From the NCBI RefSeq assembly GCF_019578655.1, contig NC_063263.1, positions 9,547,001-9,611,000 on the forward strand: a stretch of 64,000 nucleotides of DNA. The letters are read 5' to 3'. A model generated the notes under the pieces. That model saw only the letters and a list, made by a program, of their open reading frames with translations. It was not told the DNA's origin and searched no databases. This stretch comes from Ricinus communis (Eukaryota > Streptophyta > Magnoliopsida > Malpighiales > Euphorbiaceae). Within the stretch, counting starts at the first letter, position 1. Every line of letters begins with the position of its first letter. Shown piece after piece: positions 11,850-24,289 of the stretch. Position numbers and translations under genes: made by a program.

Positions 11850-14800
11850 ACACCAGAAAGTAAATCTATAGACCAATGGAAAGATTATAAATTATTAGGT
11901 ATTAATCATGCCATTTTAGAGAAACAATAACTAAATACAGAAGAAAATCTAACATTCCTAATATTAAGGAAGAGCTTTTATGACCTACCTTACATATTCT
12001 GGGATTATGCAAACAATATTTTGAACTCTTTGAATCTATTTTTATGAATATTAAGGAAGGTAATTGATTATGAATAATCTATTTGATTGATTGGAATGGA
12101 TCAAGGGTCGATTCATTGTATGATTTGATTACATACACTCAAGTTCTTATGTCCACTGAAGTTGGCCATAAAAACCAACCATATAAATCTTACTCTTTCT
12201 TTTAATAAGAAATCCACTTGCTAGGTGTAAGAATTCCGCCTCACAACAACTTCTTTTTTAAATCATTCTACTTTCGAAGGAGAAAAGAACTCTTCTTGAA
12301 ATATTAGCTCTGAGCCTATGTATATCAACTGTGTTTTATTAAGCCATTCAACTTCTATTATTTACTTCATTGACAGGAAATGCCAGCATGGATCACATTA
12401 AAGTAACACTATTTAATTTAATATTAAAAAAAATCCACATCATTGTCCACATAGCTCTTCTTCTCCAAAGCATTATATTTTTAAAGAAGTTGAAACCCTA
12501 CGTCATATTCTAAGATTCCTCTTTCAGTCCTTGAAATCTATACAATATTCTAAGATTCTTCTTTCAGCCATTGTTATTGGTACTCCCAATCAACAACAAA
12601 TAAATCCATTCTTTGAAAAAAGAAAACCACATACGCTTTCAAGATGAAAGTTTGGATCACAGAGATTTTTCTTCTACAACACCTTATTTACTCCATGAAA
12701 ATAAGTGTTGCTTCAGAGAATTGAAGTTTCACTTGACATTGCTTTTATGTATTTGTAAATCATTTTCACGCACAATATTATCATAAGAGGACTACAATTT
12801 GGGACTTAAGGTTAAACAACCTCTCTAGAACAGTGTCGTTTGGTGAAGTTGGTTTGCTGTTATTAATCCTAAGCTCCTTATGTCTTCATCTCATTCATAT
12901 TCAACCTTATTTTGTTTTACTTTATGCGTCTCTAGCAAAGAGTGTACATCATACTCTCAATTTCTATAAAAAAAATAGTGTAGTAATTAATTCAAATAAT
13001 AGAAGTTAAGGGACTTAATAAAGCACAATTAATGTACAAGGACTCAATACAAATACGAATAGTTCATGGCTTTTTAATGAGGTTTGCCTTTCTTTTTTTT
13101 TATTTTCTAGGAAAAGTAGTAAAGTATTTTCTTATAATTTAAATTTAAACTTTTATATTAAGAAATTAAGATAATTCTTATAATTTATATTCTTATTATA
13201 ATGTTAATATTATATTGTATAGAAATTAACACTAAATTGAGACTATAAGTTATGTATTTCAATTATATATTATACATAAATTATTAGTTATTTAAATATT
13301 AAATTGTAATGACTAAGAATCATATTATACAAGATATTGTCTGTAAAGGTCATATAATTTTATTTTTTTAGTGGATTCAAAAACTTTTAAAGAAATTGGT
13401 TCGAGGACTTTTTCAAGAGATTATTCATTTTGAATTTTTCTTGAACTCAACACATTTAACTTTAAGTTCTTCAACTTTTATGGCCAAATTACTAAAAACA
13501 CTTTATATAATAAATGTCAACTCTTTACATATATGTTATCAGAAATTTTTTTTTTTAATTCTATTTTGATGTGCAATTTGATTATTCATGTATTCTCGTA
13601 TTTTAGAGGCCTGCCAGAAACCACTTTTTATTTAGGGATCCTATTCTTGCCTTAGGAGGATGTATTCAATTAAAACTTTTAAAAAAAAATTTGTAGACTT
13701 TATGCTTTAAGTAAATTACTTAGAGTTCATGAATTTTTAATAATTTTTACAGGGTTTGTGAGTTTATGAATAATTTTTACAGATTTTATTTAAAAAATTT
13801 TATAGACATTTATTGATTTTCACTGACTATTATTTAATTATTTAAGAATGAAATTGGCCATTCTATTTTTATTATTTTTTCTTCTTTTATTTTCTATGTT
13901 TACTTTAAGCATTATTCTGTATAATGATATATGCAACTTTATACACAAGTAACATACATCATCTCAATCTGGTATTAAATCCATATCTATTCTAGATATT
14001 CTACCTCACAACATAAACATTATTCTTTTTATCAAGATAATAATTGTTTTTAAAAAAATATTATATCACAATCTGTCTTTGATTAAACCATCAAATTCAT
14101 GTCATACTGGTTATATTTTGTTCATTACCTATTTGATAAATATATGAACCAACAACAATTACGCTTACTAATTATTTGATAAATACTAAAACCAATAATA
14201 ATCACACTTATCAATAGAAATAAAAAGATTTTTCTAATAAAATCTAGAAGTTTATGGTGGGGTTGTCTGCTCAAAGTAATCCTTTAAAATTCATTAAATT
14301 CTTCATTTGAATTCATATTTTTTATTCTCTTAAAATTAAATTAAATTATTTTAATTTTTTATATTTATGAGTACAATAACATATTATTGGCAAATAATTT
14401 TTATCTTTTCATTTTCATCTAATATATTATTTCTTTTAAAATGGAGAATATAGTAAAAATAAATGAAAATGATAATGTTGAAAAATCTAAAAAGAAAAGA
14501 GATGAATTTTCAAAAGATATATCTTTAAAATCTTGTGAAGAAGTGAAAAAGAAATCTTGAGAATTTTTATTGATAACAATGTATAAAAAGTCATTAAAAG
14601 TACATAAAAGTCCTTATTTATAAAAGTCGATGACTTTTTAAATACTAACTCACTTCTATAGATTTTACAAAAATCGTAATTAAATATTTTCTAATTTTAA
14701 TATACTTTTAAAAGTTTTTAAAAATTAGTATTGAATATCCAGTGATTAAGTTACTATTGAGTACATTATTTAAATTCTATCAAAGTTTTCAATTCTCTTA

Positions 14801-15119
14801 CATAAATATACTCTTCTTACTGTCTATTTCCCACCATCGTCATCAGACTATTTTATTACTATCACATATATTTAATAATACTTAATAATAACAGTGCCAC
14901 ATATGTTTATTAATTAATGACTAAATAATGTATTTTCTAAATCTATTTCATAGTGTCCTATATTATAATAACACCACTTTTATTTACTTCTCATCACGGA
15001 CTTAATTGTACCGTATAATGAATTCTTTTGCCTCTTAACCGTTAGGAATTAATTACTCCTATAACTTTTAACCCTAAAAATGCGTGTTGTAGTTTTGCGT
15101 TATCAATGTATTAATTTTG
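11850..15119. other. long AT-rich spacer, no gene recognised
   Basis: About 3.3 kb without a supported coding segment. It has many homopolymer runs and only very short open frames. I recognised no transposon termini. Decayed repeats are likely but I cannot delimit them. Confidence 0.5.
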
Positions 15120-15335
15120 CATGAATTAATCTATGAGTGAATCTGATCGAAGAGTCCCTCTATATATCAGATTGAATTAATAATTAACCCATTCATGTGT
15201 GTAGTTACCTTAATTACATTCGAATTATCCATATTTTCAAATTTCATTCTTCACACTTATAATCCTTCCAATCCTAGGAAAAGAATTGCACAAATAATAA
15301 TTCCATGCATACCCCTTATATATAATTAATGCTAT
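15120..15335. repeat. shared flank block, copy a
   Basis: This block is homologous to 16325-16535 and 24290-24520. Shared pieces include a GAGTRAATCTG core, ATTCATGTG, CCATATTTTCARATTT and TAATCCTTCCAA. It lies 3' of the orphan exon at 15565-15647, just as copy b lies 3' of the gene at 16724-17168. Confidence 0.5.
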
Positions 15336-15564
15336 TTATAAAAATAAATAAATAAATAAACTGTGATGATTGAATATTAGAGAAACGCTCGAGTCCAACA
15401 ATACAGCCATAAGCAATTTTCAGTAACAGAAATTTTAATGGAGGAGGTACAGTGATATATTTGCTCATTATTTACGTATTATTCAAATGTAAGACTTCTT
15501 ATTCAGCAATCCTGAATTTTAGGGACACCATCTTCAACGAAAATCAATTAATTAAAACTCCTTT

Positions 15565-15647
15565 TCATCTGTTTGCAGGCCTGTAACTGTCTGCACATGT
15601 ATGTTTGTGAACACCCATATACGCACAGCCTTCCACTTCATCCAGAC
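15565..15647 (-). pseudogene. orphan exon 2 of a thionin-like gene
   Basis: After a TTGCAG acceptor the minus strand reads a diverged copy of the thionin-like exon 2 (GTCTGGATGAAGTGGAAG...). It is 83 nt against 74 nt in intact copies. Small insertions shift the frame, so two of the three cysteines of the last triad are lost. No matching exon 1 lies between it and the next gene at 16724. The downstream flank matches that of the gene at 16724-17168, so this looks like a partial tandem duplicate of that gene's 3' half. Confidence 0.7.
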
Positions 15648-15655
15648 CTGCAAAA

Positions 15656-16324
15656 AACATAAATAATTAAGATTTGTATGAGATGATCGGTCACTTGCTG
15701 TTAGGAATTTTTGAGAAAATGACAAAAAGAAAAAGTAATTGAAAAGATACATGGAGCAATTTTTATTGCAGCTATCAACAAGAAGAAACATGGTATTTTA
15801 CTTTTTGTGGCAGAAATAAGTATTGCTGCCATTACTTCTCTAAAATTTTAGAGACAGAATCAATAATGTCTTTTTGATAATGGCTATCAAGCCTAAATAT
15901 TTGGATATTTTTGGAGTTTTTCACATGAAATTGTTAGACAGAATTTATAATGCTGACATGCACATATTTTTAAAGTATTATTCGATTTTGGATTGTGATG
16001 GTTAGGGATGCTCTACTGCGAGATCAATCAGGTAGGTTTAAAGAGAAGGCTTTCTGAGTATGGAGTAATCAGCAGAACTTACATATGACGATATTCTTTG
16101 GTTAATGTGTATCCATGTTCTGTGTTTAAAATATGTATCCAATCTATTTATTTTTCTCACCTGTATGAATTAATTGGGTGAATTGGATCTAGCCTAATGG
16201 CTAAGACAAAAGAAAGGAAAAGAAAAAAAAAAAAGATTGCTGATTATTGCAGAACATACATGTATGTGTCTTGATTTGCATCAGTTCTGTGAAAAGTATA
16301 TCTAAATGCCACAAATTTAGATTT
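15656..16324. other. spacer, nothing recognised
   Basis: Sequence upstream of the orphan exon 2, where its exon 1 would be expected. No signal-peptide or cysteine-triad coding segment is visible in any frame. Confidence 0.5.
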
Positions 16325-16535
16325 TTTAATTCATCTACGAGTAAATCTGGCCAAAGGGTCCTCCATAAACAATTTTCATACTTGAATTTTAACCTATTTA
16401 TGTGAGTTTGGCTAGTTTAAGTAGCTTCAGATTAGCCATATTTGCAGATTTCCTAAACATAGCCAAATAAAAAAGGCAGATACTCATGCATAAACAAGTA
16501 ATTCCATGCAGTATAAATTAAAAATGGCAGTTATA
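16325..16535. repeat. shared flank block, copy b
   Basis: Homologous to 15120-15335 and 24290-24520. It includes a GAGTAAATCTGGCCAAAGGG stretch and AGCCATATTTGCAGATTTCC. Confidence 0.5.
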
Positions 16536-16723
16536 GAAGATCAAAGGAATGGATGATCATTAATTATTAGAGGAATAACACTCTATTAATCGTATACAAC
16601 TGTGTTTATAGCTGAGGTACACTCATTATTTATCTGTACTTCCACGGGGACATCTTATTCAGGAATCTTCAACTCTAAGGACACCATTTTCAACCGAATC
16701 AATCTGTTAAAAGCTCTTTTCTA

Positions 16724-17168
16724 TCAGTTTGCAGGCCTGTAATTGATAACGCATGTTTGTGAACAGCCGTTAACGCAGCTTTCCACTTCATCCAAACCTG
16801 CAAAACACAAGCAAGGGAGAAAAATATGTCAACAAGCTCTAACTGTTACATCTATCGTTCTTTTTTTCTGAAAAGGAGAAAGATATGTACTTACGGTCAT
16901 TCTCTTTAGAGATGAGCTTGTAGCACTTGGAGGTAGCACAGCCAGAAGTGCAGAACTGATGGGAGCTTTCAGTGCCTTTTGCAAATGGGTGGATGATGCA
17001 CTTACCCATGCACATAGCAGGGCAAGAAGGCGTCCATGGAGGAATAGCACATTGAATCAAACAATTCTTCATGCAATCCTTGAAACCATGCCAGAAAGCA
17101 TTGGACTGCCCAACAGACATTCCAATCACCACACACATCAAAAGAAATGACAAAGCCTTTCTCTCCAT
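16724..17168 (-). CDS. thionin-like secreted cysteine-rich peptide, copy 4
   Basis: Exon 1 is 17168-16895 and exon 2 is 16797-16724, with a short GT-AG phase-1 intron at 16894-16798. It encodes about 115 residues. The signal peptide (MERKALSFLL... to SNA, residue 24) is followed by 12 cysteines: C32, 36, 40, 49, 53, 57, 73, 77, 82, 99, 103, 107. It keeps the AIPPW segment after the first triad that copies 1 and 2 also have. Exon 2 is again 74 nt and ends with a R-P-A-N tail. Its 3' half was duplicated to 15565-15647, where it decayed. Probable secreted antimicrobial or defence peptide, by family only. Confidence 0.84.
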
Positions 17169-17263
17169 TTTCTTCCCCTCTCTGTTTTTTCTTTCTGAAT
17201 ATCTGTAATAATCAAGGTTACTTGCTTGCTACCTCTGGTTGTCCCTAAGATTGCTTGTGTGGT

Positions 17264-17273
17264 GTTTATATAG
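17264..17273 (-). promoter_or_regulatory. TATA box of thionin-like copy 4
   Basis: CTATATAAAC on the minus strand, about 105 bp upstream of the ATG at 17168. The motif and distance match copies 1-3. Confidence 0.6.
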
Positions 17274-17659
17274 TAAATTGAGGTACGCATAATAAAGTAA
17301 AATCTGTACTCTAATGGAAGCATAATAACTGGTGGAAGAATTACTAATCATGCCATATAAGTTAAATTATCTAAATACAGAAATAAAAAGCCAATATTTC
17401 CCTAAAAGAGTATGGTCATGCCATTTAAGTCAATATTTCCTTAGTGGACTGTAATTATTGACTAAGAGATGTTCCGATACCGCATCTATAACCTATAATA
17501 TATACAAAATATGTCCAATTTTTCACGAGATTTCACTTAATAACATTTTGTAAAACCATATTATACAAATTTCAATAAAAAGAAATGAAGAAATTTCACC
17601 ATCCAATTTTTATTTTTTAATTATTCTTATAATCTTTTTTAAACATTTTATTTATACGG

Positions 17660-18070
17660 TTTTTTTTCTAAAATTTTGTCATCAAAAAATACTAAAAGTT
17701 TACCCAAAAATATTATTTTCAATTTATATTATTACAATTTTAGTTCTCATTTTATATCTTTTTTATTTTTTCAGAATTTTATCAGAAAAAATACTAAAAA
17801 ATACTTAAAAGATATCCGAATGATATTATTTTTATTTTGTATTATTGTGACTTCAACATTTATTTTATATCTTTTTTATATTTCAGAATTTTATCAGAAA
17901 AAAGATACTAAAATTATACCTAAAAGATACCAAAAATTTATTTATTTTAACTTTTATTATTTTAAATTTTTTATTTTAGAATTTCATTCGAAAAACGATA
18001 TTAAAAATATGCCTATAAGATACCAAAATGATATTATTTTAATTTATACTATTATGAAATCGGTCAAATA
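17660..18070 (+). repeat. degenerate tandem repeat, about four units of 93-112 bp
   Basis: Units are marked by CAGAATTTTATCAGAAAAAA at about 17772 and 17884, with related starts near 17671 and 17978. Each unit continues with a TACTAAAA...AAAAGATAYC segment and an ATTATTTTAATTT segment. A 131-codon frame (17676-18071) stays open through all units, but its composition (F, I, Y, K) is that of AT-rich repeat DNA and I do not call it a gene. Confidence 0.55.
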
Positions 18071-18776
18071 AAATAGATTTCTTATTTTTATTTAATATCT
18101 TTATATATTAATATTTTTAAATTTAATAATATTACATATTTTCTTATAGCAACTAGTATATTTTAATGAGATAAAGATGTGTGTTTTAAAAAATATACTA
18201 TAATATACCAAATGCAGTTTAAAATATATAAAATAATAATTAAAATAAAATTAAAAATTTATTTAACGATAATAAAAATATACTAAAAAGATATTAAAAG
18301 AATATTAGAGTGCATCTCTAAAAAAAGCATATAAACAAAATTTTAAAAAAATTATTTTAAAGATTCTTTTTGCAAAAGATCATAAAAATAAAAAAGAAAA
18401 TTTTGATCATAAAAAGAGAATTTTCTCCCACTTTTCCGTATTTTTATAAAAGGATTCTAAAAAATACTTATATAAAAATTTATCATAATATTAAATATGA
18501 ATAAAAAATAATATTATTATAATTTATTAGAATAAAATAATAGCTAAGTATAATAAAAAACTAGTAACGGAATTTACTATATACCTATTATTTTTTCTAT
18601 TATTTCTTTTATAACTATTAGATTTTAAAATTATTAAAATAAAAATATTAAATACTCATTAAAATAAAATAATAGCTAAATAGAATTATTTCTTATAATA
18701 TAATATATTTATAATTAAAAATAAAATATTTAAAACTGATAATTTAAATTATAAAATTATTAATAATTGTAAATTA

Positions 18777-18828
<52 letters not shown>
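18777..18828. repeat. (TA)n microsatellite
   Basis: About 50 bp of pure alternating TA. Confidence 0.95.
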
Positions 18829-18830
<2 letters not shown>

Positions 18831-20214
18831 CAGTAATGTGATTGTTGTATTTTTTGGAAAACACAGGAACCATATTGAGGCGTATTTATATGTGGGATAT
18901 TGCTGGGCAAGGCTCTGAGTAATGAGTGTAAGAGGTACTATGATTATAAACACAGAACGGCAATCCAAAGGGCGATCCAAAGCTGACTTGACTAAACTAA
19001 AATAAAATTAAAATTAATTGATTAAAAAAACAAAATTAAAATTATATAAAATTAAAATAAAATCAAATGTAAAATTTAATGGTTATTTATATTATTACGA
19101 CGCTATGTATGTATCACATTATTTGAACAGCATTACAAGTAAATCTAGGTAAATACTCCTAATATATACATTATTAGATTTAGAGAGGCTATTTGCGCTC
19201 TTTATTGTACAAAGCATTGCCATTTACCTAGTCATTTATAATGCTTTTTTATATATATTAAATTTTTTATTTTAAAAAGTCATATCATAAAATAATATTT
19301 TAATAATATTATTTTTTAAATATAAAATAAAGAGTTAATTTATCTCTCTATATTTAGAAAGTCAAACTTCACTCTCTACTCTATATTTAATAAAGATATA
19401 ATTCTTGATTAAATTATAAATTATAAATTTTTTAATAATTTTATCCAATTATTTTAAAATTTTAAAACAATTAATTTATTTTTAAAAAATACTTCTTAGT
19501 AACAATTTTTTAAATATTATAATTAGAAAAATGACGTGGCAATTCAATTTTGTTTACTAACATAAAAATTAGCGAGTTAATAAAAAATTTGTTGTATTTA
19601 GATGTAAAATATATAAAAAAATGCATATACATGAGATTTTTAATAGTTATATTTTTAGCATAAACTATTTTTGTTAATTCATAATTATTATTCTTTTAGT
19701 AAGCATAATCGACTTTCTATATTTTTTTACTGTAAAACTTCAAAAATTATCATCAGAAAGTATTTTTAAAAATAAATTAAAAGAGTGAGTATTTATTTTA
19801 AAATTTTAAAAACAATTGGATAAAATTGGTAAAAAATGTAAAGCTCAGAATTTAATTTGTAATAGGCCTTTAATAAATGCACTATAAATTTTTATGCATT
19901 TAATTTAATTGATATTCGTAATTCTTATTTTTTATTGATAAAGGTTTAAAAATCAAAACCATTAACATTTATGAAAATAAAAAATAAAAATAAAAATAAA
20001 ATATAAAGAGTTTATTGAACTTAAATAAAATATTTTACTCTTTATATTTAAATATTCCTTAAGATGCTTTTTATTATAGAAATTATGTAAAATAAAAAGC
20101 ATCATTAGAATTGCTCTTATAATTTTCATGTTAAGTGCATAGCTAAAATGTTTGCTCAAATTATCTTCCACTACTAATACTGATTACATTTGTACACACT
20201 GTAATTTAAACAGT
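18829..20214. other. AT-rich spacer, no gene recognised
   Basis: No supported coding segment. An ACAAGTAAATCTAGG motif near 19136 resembles the start of the shared flank block seen 5' of the gene at 24650. It could be a remnant of the promoter of the relic at 20215, but the match is short. Confidence 0.45.
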
Positions 20215-20311
20215 ATAAGATTCTAATTAGAAATGTTATGTTTTTAAAATATATATATGGCGTATATCAATCAATTGGAAAGCTATGAGGTCTTGCAACG
20301 AGTTGGAGAGT
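20215..20311 (+). pseudogene. relic intron/exon 2 of a thionin-like gene, cut by Copia
   Basis: The segment CAATTGGAAAGCTATGAGGT and what follows (20264-20301) matches about 31 of 38 bases of exon 2 of the gene at 24650-25447 (from about 25361). The preceding GTATAAGATTCTAATTAG matches that gene's intron end (GTATGAGATTCTAATAG). The splice acceptor has changed from CAG to CGT. About 12 bp further on begins the LTR of the Copia element at 20323. No exon 1 is visible upstream. This is a dead paralogue of the proline-rich member, interrupted by the retrotransposon. Confidence 0.6.
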
Positions 20312-20322
20312 TTTAATAATAT

Positions 20323-20477
20323 TGAAAGGGAAATTATATTGAAGAGGCTTAAATGTACATCATCAAAGAAAGAACCTAACCCTAAAACAAAGAAAAGGGG
20401 ATATTTATACTCTAACACAAACAAAAGGAAAAGACTATACTACCCTTATAATAATTATTGAATTACAGTATTTAACA
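20323..20477 (-). repeat. 3' LTR of the Copia element
   Basis: In element orientation it begins TGTTAAATAC and ends CCTTTCA. It directly follows the polypurine tract GAGAGGGGA. It is short (about 155 bp), as in several plant Copia lineages. Confidence 0.6.
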
Positions 20478-20524
20478 TCCCCTCTCAAACTCACGATGCG
20501 ATAGCAACAAACATTGGGAGTTTG

Positions 20525-20812
20525 TCAGACAGAAAGCGAAAACGTGAAGCGGTTAAACATTTTGTAAACAAGTTTGCAAGCTGCAAGGAAAAAGAAACAA
20601 AAAAGCAATATCAAGGTGTCATTCTGAAGGTGATGACGAGTAACATGACAGTCGATTTTGATATGCTTGGTTCGTTCATAAAAGACCGAATTATGTGCAA
20701 TCTGAATAGCACTCTTATTATCACAATATAAAGGAGTCGGTTGCCGCATAAAAACACCCATATCAGCAAGCAACCATCGCAACCAAACTATTTCACAAGT
20801 AGTCGAAGCCAT
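20525..20812 (-). pseudogene. Copia RNase H remnant
   Basis: The open frame contains the RNase H motifs CDNKSAIQIAHNS and RTKHIKIDCH typical of Copia polyproteins. The upstream part of RNase H is in other frames, so the domain is broken. It is the most 3' coding segment of the element. Confidence 0.8.
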
Positions 20813-21074
20813 GCCTCCATTGAGGATCGAGAAATGACATCCTGCTTCTTACTTTTTCAAGAGATAAGAGAATCACCTAGAAAAATACAAAATTCAGTAA
20901 TTGATTTGCAGTCAGTGGGATCACCGGCCCAATCAGCATCAGAGTAAGCACATAACTCTAAAGATGAAGCAGATGGAAATAAAAGGGTCTGAAACTGAGT
21001 GCCGCGGAGGTATCTCAAAATGCGAGGAACAACAGTCCAATGAACTGTAGTAGGAGAAGTAATAAATTGACTGA

Positions 21075-21787
21075 CTATATGAACAACATATGCGATATCA
21101 GGACGAGTGATAGTAAGATAAACCAGACTTCAACAACCGTCTGATATAGACTCGGATCTGGCGGTGGAGAATCATTAGAAGCAGAATAACGAGCGTTGAG
21201 CTCAATCGGAGTATCAATAGTCTTATTATCAGAAAGACGAGCATACTCAAAAATATCAAAAATATACTTAGATCGAGAAAGAAGATACCCTTTTAGAGAG
21301 GAAGCAACTTCAACACCCAAGAAGTAACGAAAGGGACCCAAGTCCTTCATAGTAAAAGAACGAGTCAGTTCGGACTTCAACATACTAATCCCAACAACAT
21401 CATCACCTATAATAATCATATCATCAACATATAAAAAAAAAGCAAAATTCGACAAGCCAAAGTACATTTGACAAATAGTGCAGAGTTATGGTTGCTAGAA
21501 TGAAAACCAAGTGAAGTAATCACAGTAGAAAACTTCTTAAACTAGGCGCGAGGAACCTGTTTGAGACCATAAAGAGCGTTCCTAAGTTTGCAAACTTCAC
21601 CAGGATGATGATCAAGACCAGGAGGAGGAACCATATAAACTTCTTCGTAAAGGTCGCCATTCAAAAAAGCATTTTTAACATCCATTTGAGTTATATCCCA
21701 ATGATGAACAGAAGCAACAACAATAAGAGTTCGAACTATAGTCATTTTAGCAACAGGAGCAAAAGTTTTTTTCATAATCCAGACCAT
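21075..21787 (-). pseudogene. Copia reverse transcriptase remnant
   Basis: Two open pieces cover the RT. One at 21787-21542 has KTFAPVAKM, QMDVKNAFLNGDL and the YGLKQ motif. The other at 21467-21075 has the catalytic YVDDM and the KDLGPFRYFLG block. About 75 bp between them holds frame disruptions. Confidence 0.85.
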
Positions 21788-21917
21788 ATTCCTGAGAATA
21801 ATCCTTAGCCATTAGACGAGCTTTATATCTTTCAATAGACCCATCAGACTTAGTTTTAATCTTATATACCCAACGAGAACTAATAGTATGTTTACCTGCA
21901 AGAAGGGACACTAACTC

Positions 21918-22619
21918 CTAAGTATGGGTTTGATGAAGAGCAGTTAGTTCCTCAGCCACAGCACGCTGCCAAAGTAGATCAAGAATTGCTTCTTTGAAAG
22001 ATAAAGGCTCAGAAAGACGATGAATAGAAGCTAGAAAAGAGACAAATGAACTCGAATAACAAGAATAATCAAAATCAGGTTGTTTAGTGGATTTACGATT
22101 TCGTACAGGATAGCGAGGTTCGATAGTATCCGCAGTCTCAAGAGATGATTGGGCAGAGATTATAATGGAAGAGCCAATAGAAGTGTTAGGAATGTCATCA
22201 GAGGGTAGCTCATCAATATCAGTAGCAAAAAGGTCAATATGAATAAGATCAAACATCGATATACTGTAAGGATGGTCAGGAATTGCAAAATAAGGAATAT
22301 GTTCAAGAAAAACAACATGAGAAACATATAACTTATGACTGACTAGATCAAAACAACGATACCCTTTTTGACCTGCACCATAATCAAGAAAAACACATAT
22401 AGTAGATTGAAATGTTAACTTATTGTGTTCAACATGAGGACGAAGAATAAAACATGTAGAACCAAAGACACGAAGGAAAGAATAATCTAGAGGACGACCA
22501 TACAATCTTTCATAGGGAGACAAGCCAGAATTATGAGAAATAGGAATTATGTTAATTAAATGAACAGAAGTAAGAATTTCCTCCCCCCAAAATTCACTAG
22601 GAACGCTAGCAGATAACAA
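21918..22619 (-). pseudogene. Copia integrase C-terminal part and linker to RT
   Basis: A 233-codon open stretch. It begins with the end of the integrase core (SEFWGEEILTSVHLIN), continues with the GLSPYERLYG and FGSTCF blocks typical of Copia integrases, and ends with the linker before RT (RYPVRNR). This is the longest intact piece of the element. Confidence 0.85.
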
Positions 22620-22857
22620 AAGTGATCTTGCAATCTCAAGAATGTGCTTATGTTTTCTTTTAATAACTCCATTTTGTTCAGGAATATTAGTGCAAGAAGT
22701 TTGGTAAATTGTACCACTTAAAGTAAGTAGGTCCTTAATAATATGAGAAGTATACTCTCCCCCCAGTCACATCTAAAATATTTAATAATAGTTGAATGTT
22801 GGATTTTCACAAGAGATCGAAATTCATTATAAATGTCAAAAAGGTCTGAACGATGTT

Positions 22858-23595
22858 TCATAAGATAAACCAACAATAATGAGTGCAATCATCAATAAAA
22901 GATACATAATAACGAGAATCCCCTTTTGAAGAGATAGGAGAGGGTCCCCATACATAAGAATGAATAAGATCAAAATGAGCAACATATATAGTAGTGCTTT
23001 TAGGAAAAGGTAATGCAGTAAACTTTGCTAGGTTATAACCACTGCAATCAGAAATATCATGAGTTTTCAAATTTCCTAAAGCTCTTGTAGAGACTAAAAA
23101 TTAAAAACGAGATACAGAGACATGACCAAGGCGAGAATGCCACAAATAAAACACAGACGAAGAATGACTCAAATGAAAGGATGACAAATTCACACCAGGA
23201 ACAATTGCCGCAGTATGAGGAGTTTTGAGCTGATCCAATACATAAAGTCCTCCTTCTCTATGGCCTATCTGAATCACCTCCTGAGAATTTGGATCCTAAA
23301 CAGAACAAGCAGAAGAAGAAAAAGAGACTGAGCATCCAGCGTCACATATCTGACCAACAGAAGCAAGATTTAAAGCAAGACTAGGAACATGATAGACATT
23401 AGATAAAGACAAAGAAAGCGTAATAACCGAACCAACACCTTGCAATGGCATAGGTGTACCACTAGCACTCATAACAGGAACTGAAACTTTAGGGGTTAGA
23501 GAAGTAAATGATGACAAATTAGGAGACATATGGTTTGAAGCACCAGAATCTAAAATCCAGGAGGAAGGGGATATCCCTGAAGGACTAGATGACAA
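22858..23595 (-). pseudogene. Copia protease, GAG-pre-integrase and integrase core remnants
   Basis: The piece 23595-23296 carries the aspartic protease signature WILDSGASNHM. The piece 23070-22858 carries integrase core sequence with HFDLIHSYVWGPSP and YYVSFIDDCTHYCW. Stops and frameshifts separate the pieces. Upstream, 23756-23600 still reads gag C-terminal sequence. Confidence 0.82.
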
Positions 23596-23756
23596 AACCT
23601 ATTTGAGAGGAAGCTGACATGGCATGAGATTGAGATGCAAGGAACTGTTGAAACTGCTCAATCATTGATGGATCCAAGGAGGAGTTTGACAGTGCATTGT
23701 GAGAACGAGGTAGAAGAGGAGGTCCATTGTGGAGAGTCGGTGGTCGATAAGACCAC

Positions 23757-24289
23757 TAATGAGCTTCAAAATAAAATTCAAGTTCGGCTTGTTTGTCTTG
23801 ACAAACGAACTTGAGTAAATTTTTACGATATAATTGTGGTAAAATTTTTGAGATAGTATTTTATCGCTCACATAGAAGATCATGTCTGATACGCTCTAAA
23901 TTATTCTAAATCATTAAATAAAAAATATATAAAATACTCAAAATACGGTATTACTAAAAATTAAATAGATATAATATATTTGTGATAGGTAAATCTTTTC
24001 GGAAACAATCCTATTTTGATAATTAGAGTATCTCAACTCGAATCCTTTCTAATACATTGACTTTTGCCATCAAGTTAGTGTCAATATTCTCATAGTTGTT
24101 CATCCTGGATTTTGAGATGTAATTAAATTCTTTATATCATAATTATATTTTTTTATTGTTATACAACAGATTTGAAAAAGAAAAAAAAAAAAGAGATGTT
24201 TTTCTATCATTTATCACAAGCATGCATACAGCCACCAATGGATATTATACTATATCAGAAAATATCCCAATATGGGAGGTGGTACTGGC
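23757..24289. other. spacer between Copia and the proline-rich thionin-like gene
   Basis: No gene recognised. It contains a short hairpin around 23780-23815 (GTTCGGCTTGTTTGTC / GACAAACGAAC). I could not find the missing 5' part of the Copia or the rest of the interrupted exon 2. Confidence 0.45.

Larger units (their letters stand above)
20323..23756 (-). mobile_element. 5'-truncated Ty1/Copia retrotransposon
   Basis: In minus orientation the domain order is gag end, protease, integrase, reverse transcriptase, RNase H, polypurine tract, 3' LTR, which is the Copia order. Recognisable motifs are the protease DSGAS, the RT active site YVDD, and RNase H CDNKSAIQIAHNS. Frames are broken at several places, so it is not autonomous. 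The left end is a short LTR (20323-20477). No 5' LTR was found; homology stops within gag at about 23756. Confidence 0.85.

Noticed and set aside
17676..18071. 131-codon frame as a gene
   Set aside because: It is built from a degenerate AT-rich tandem repeat with no recognisable domain; kept only as a repeat.
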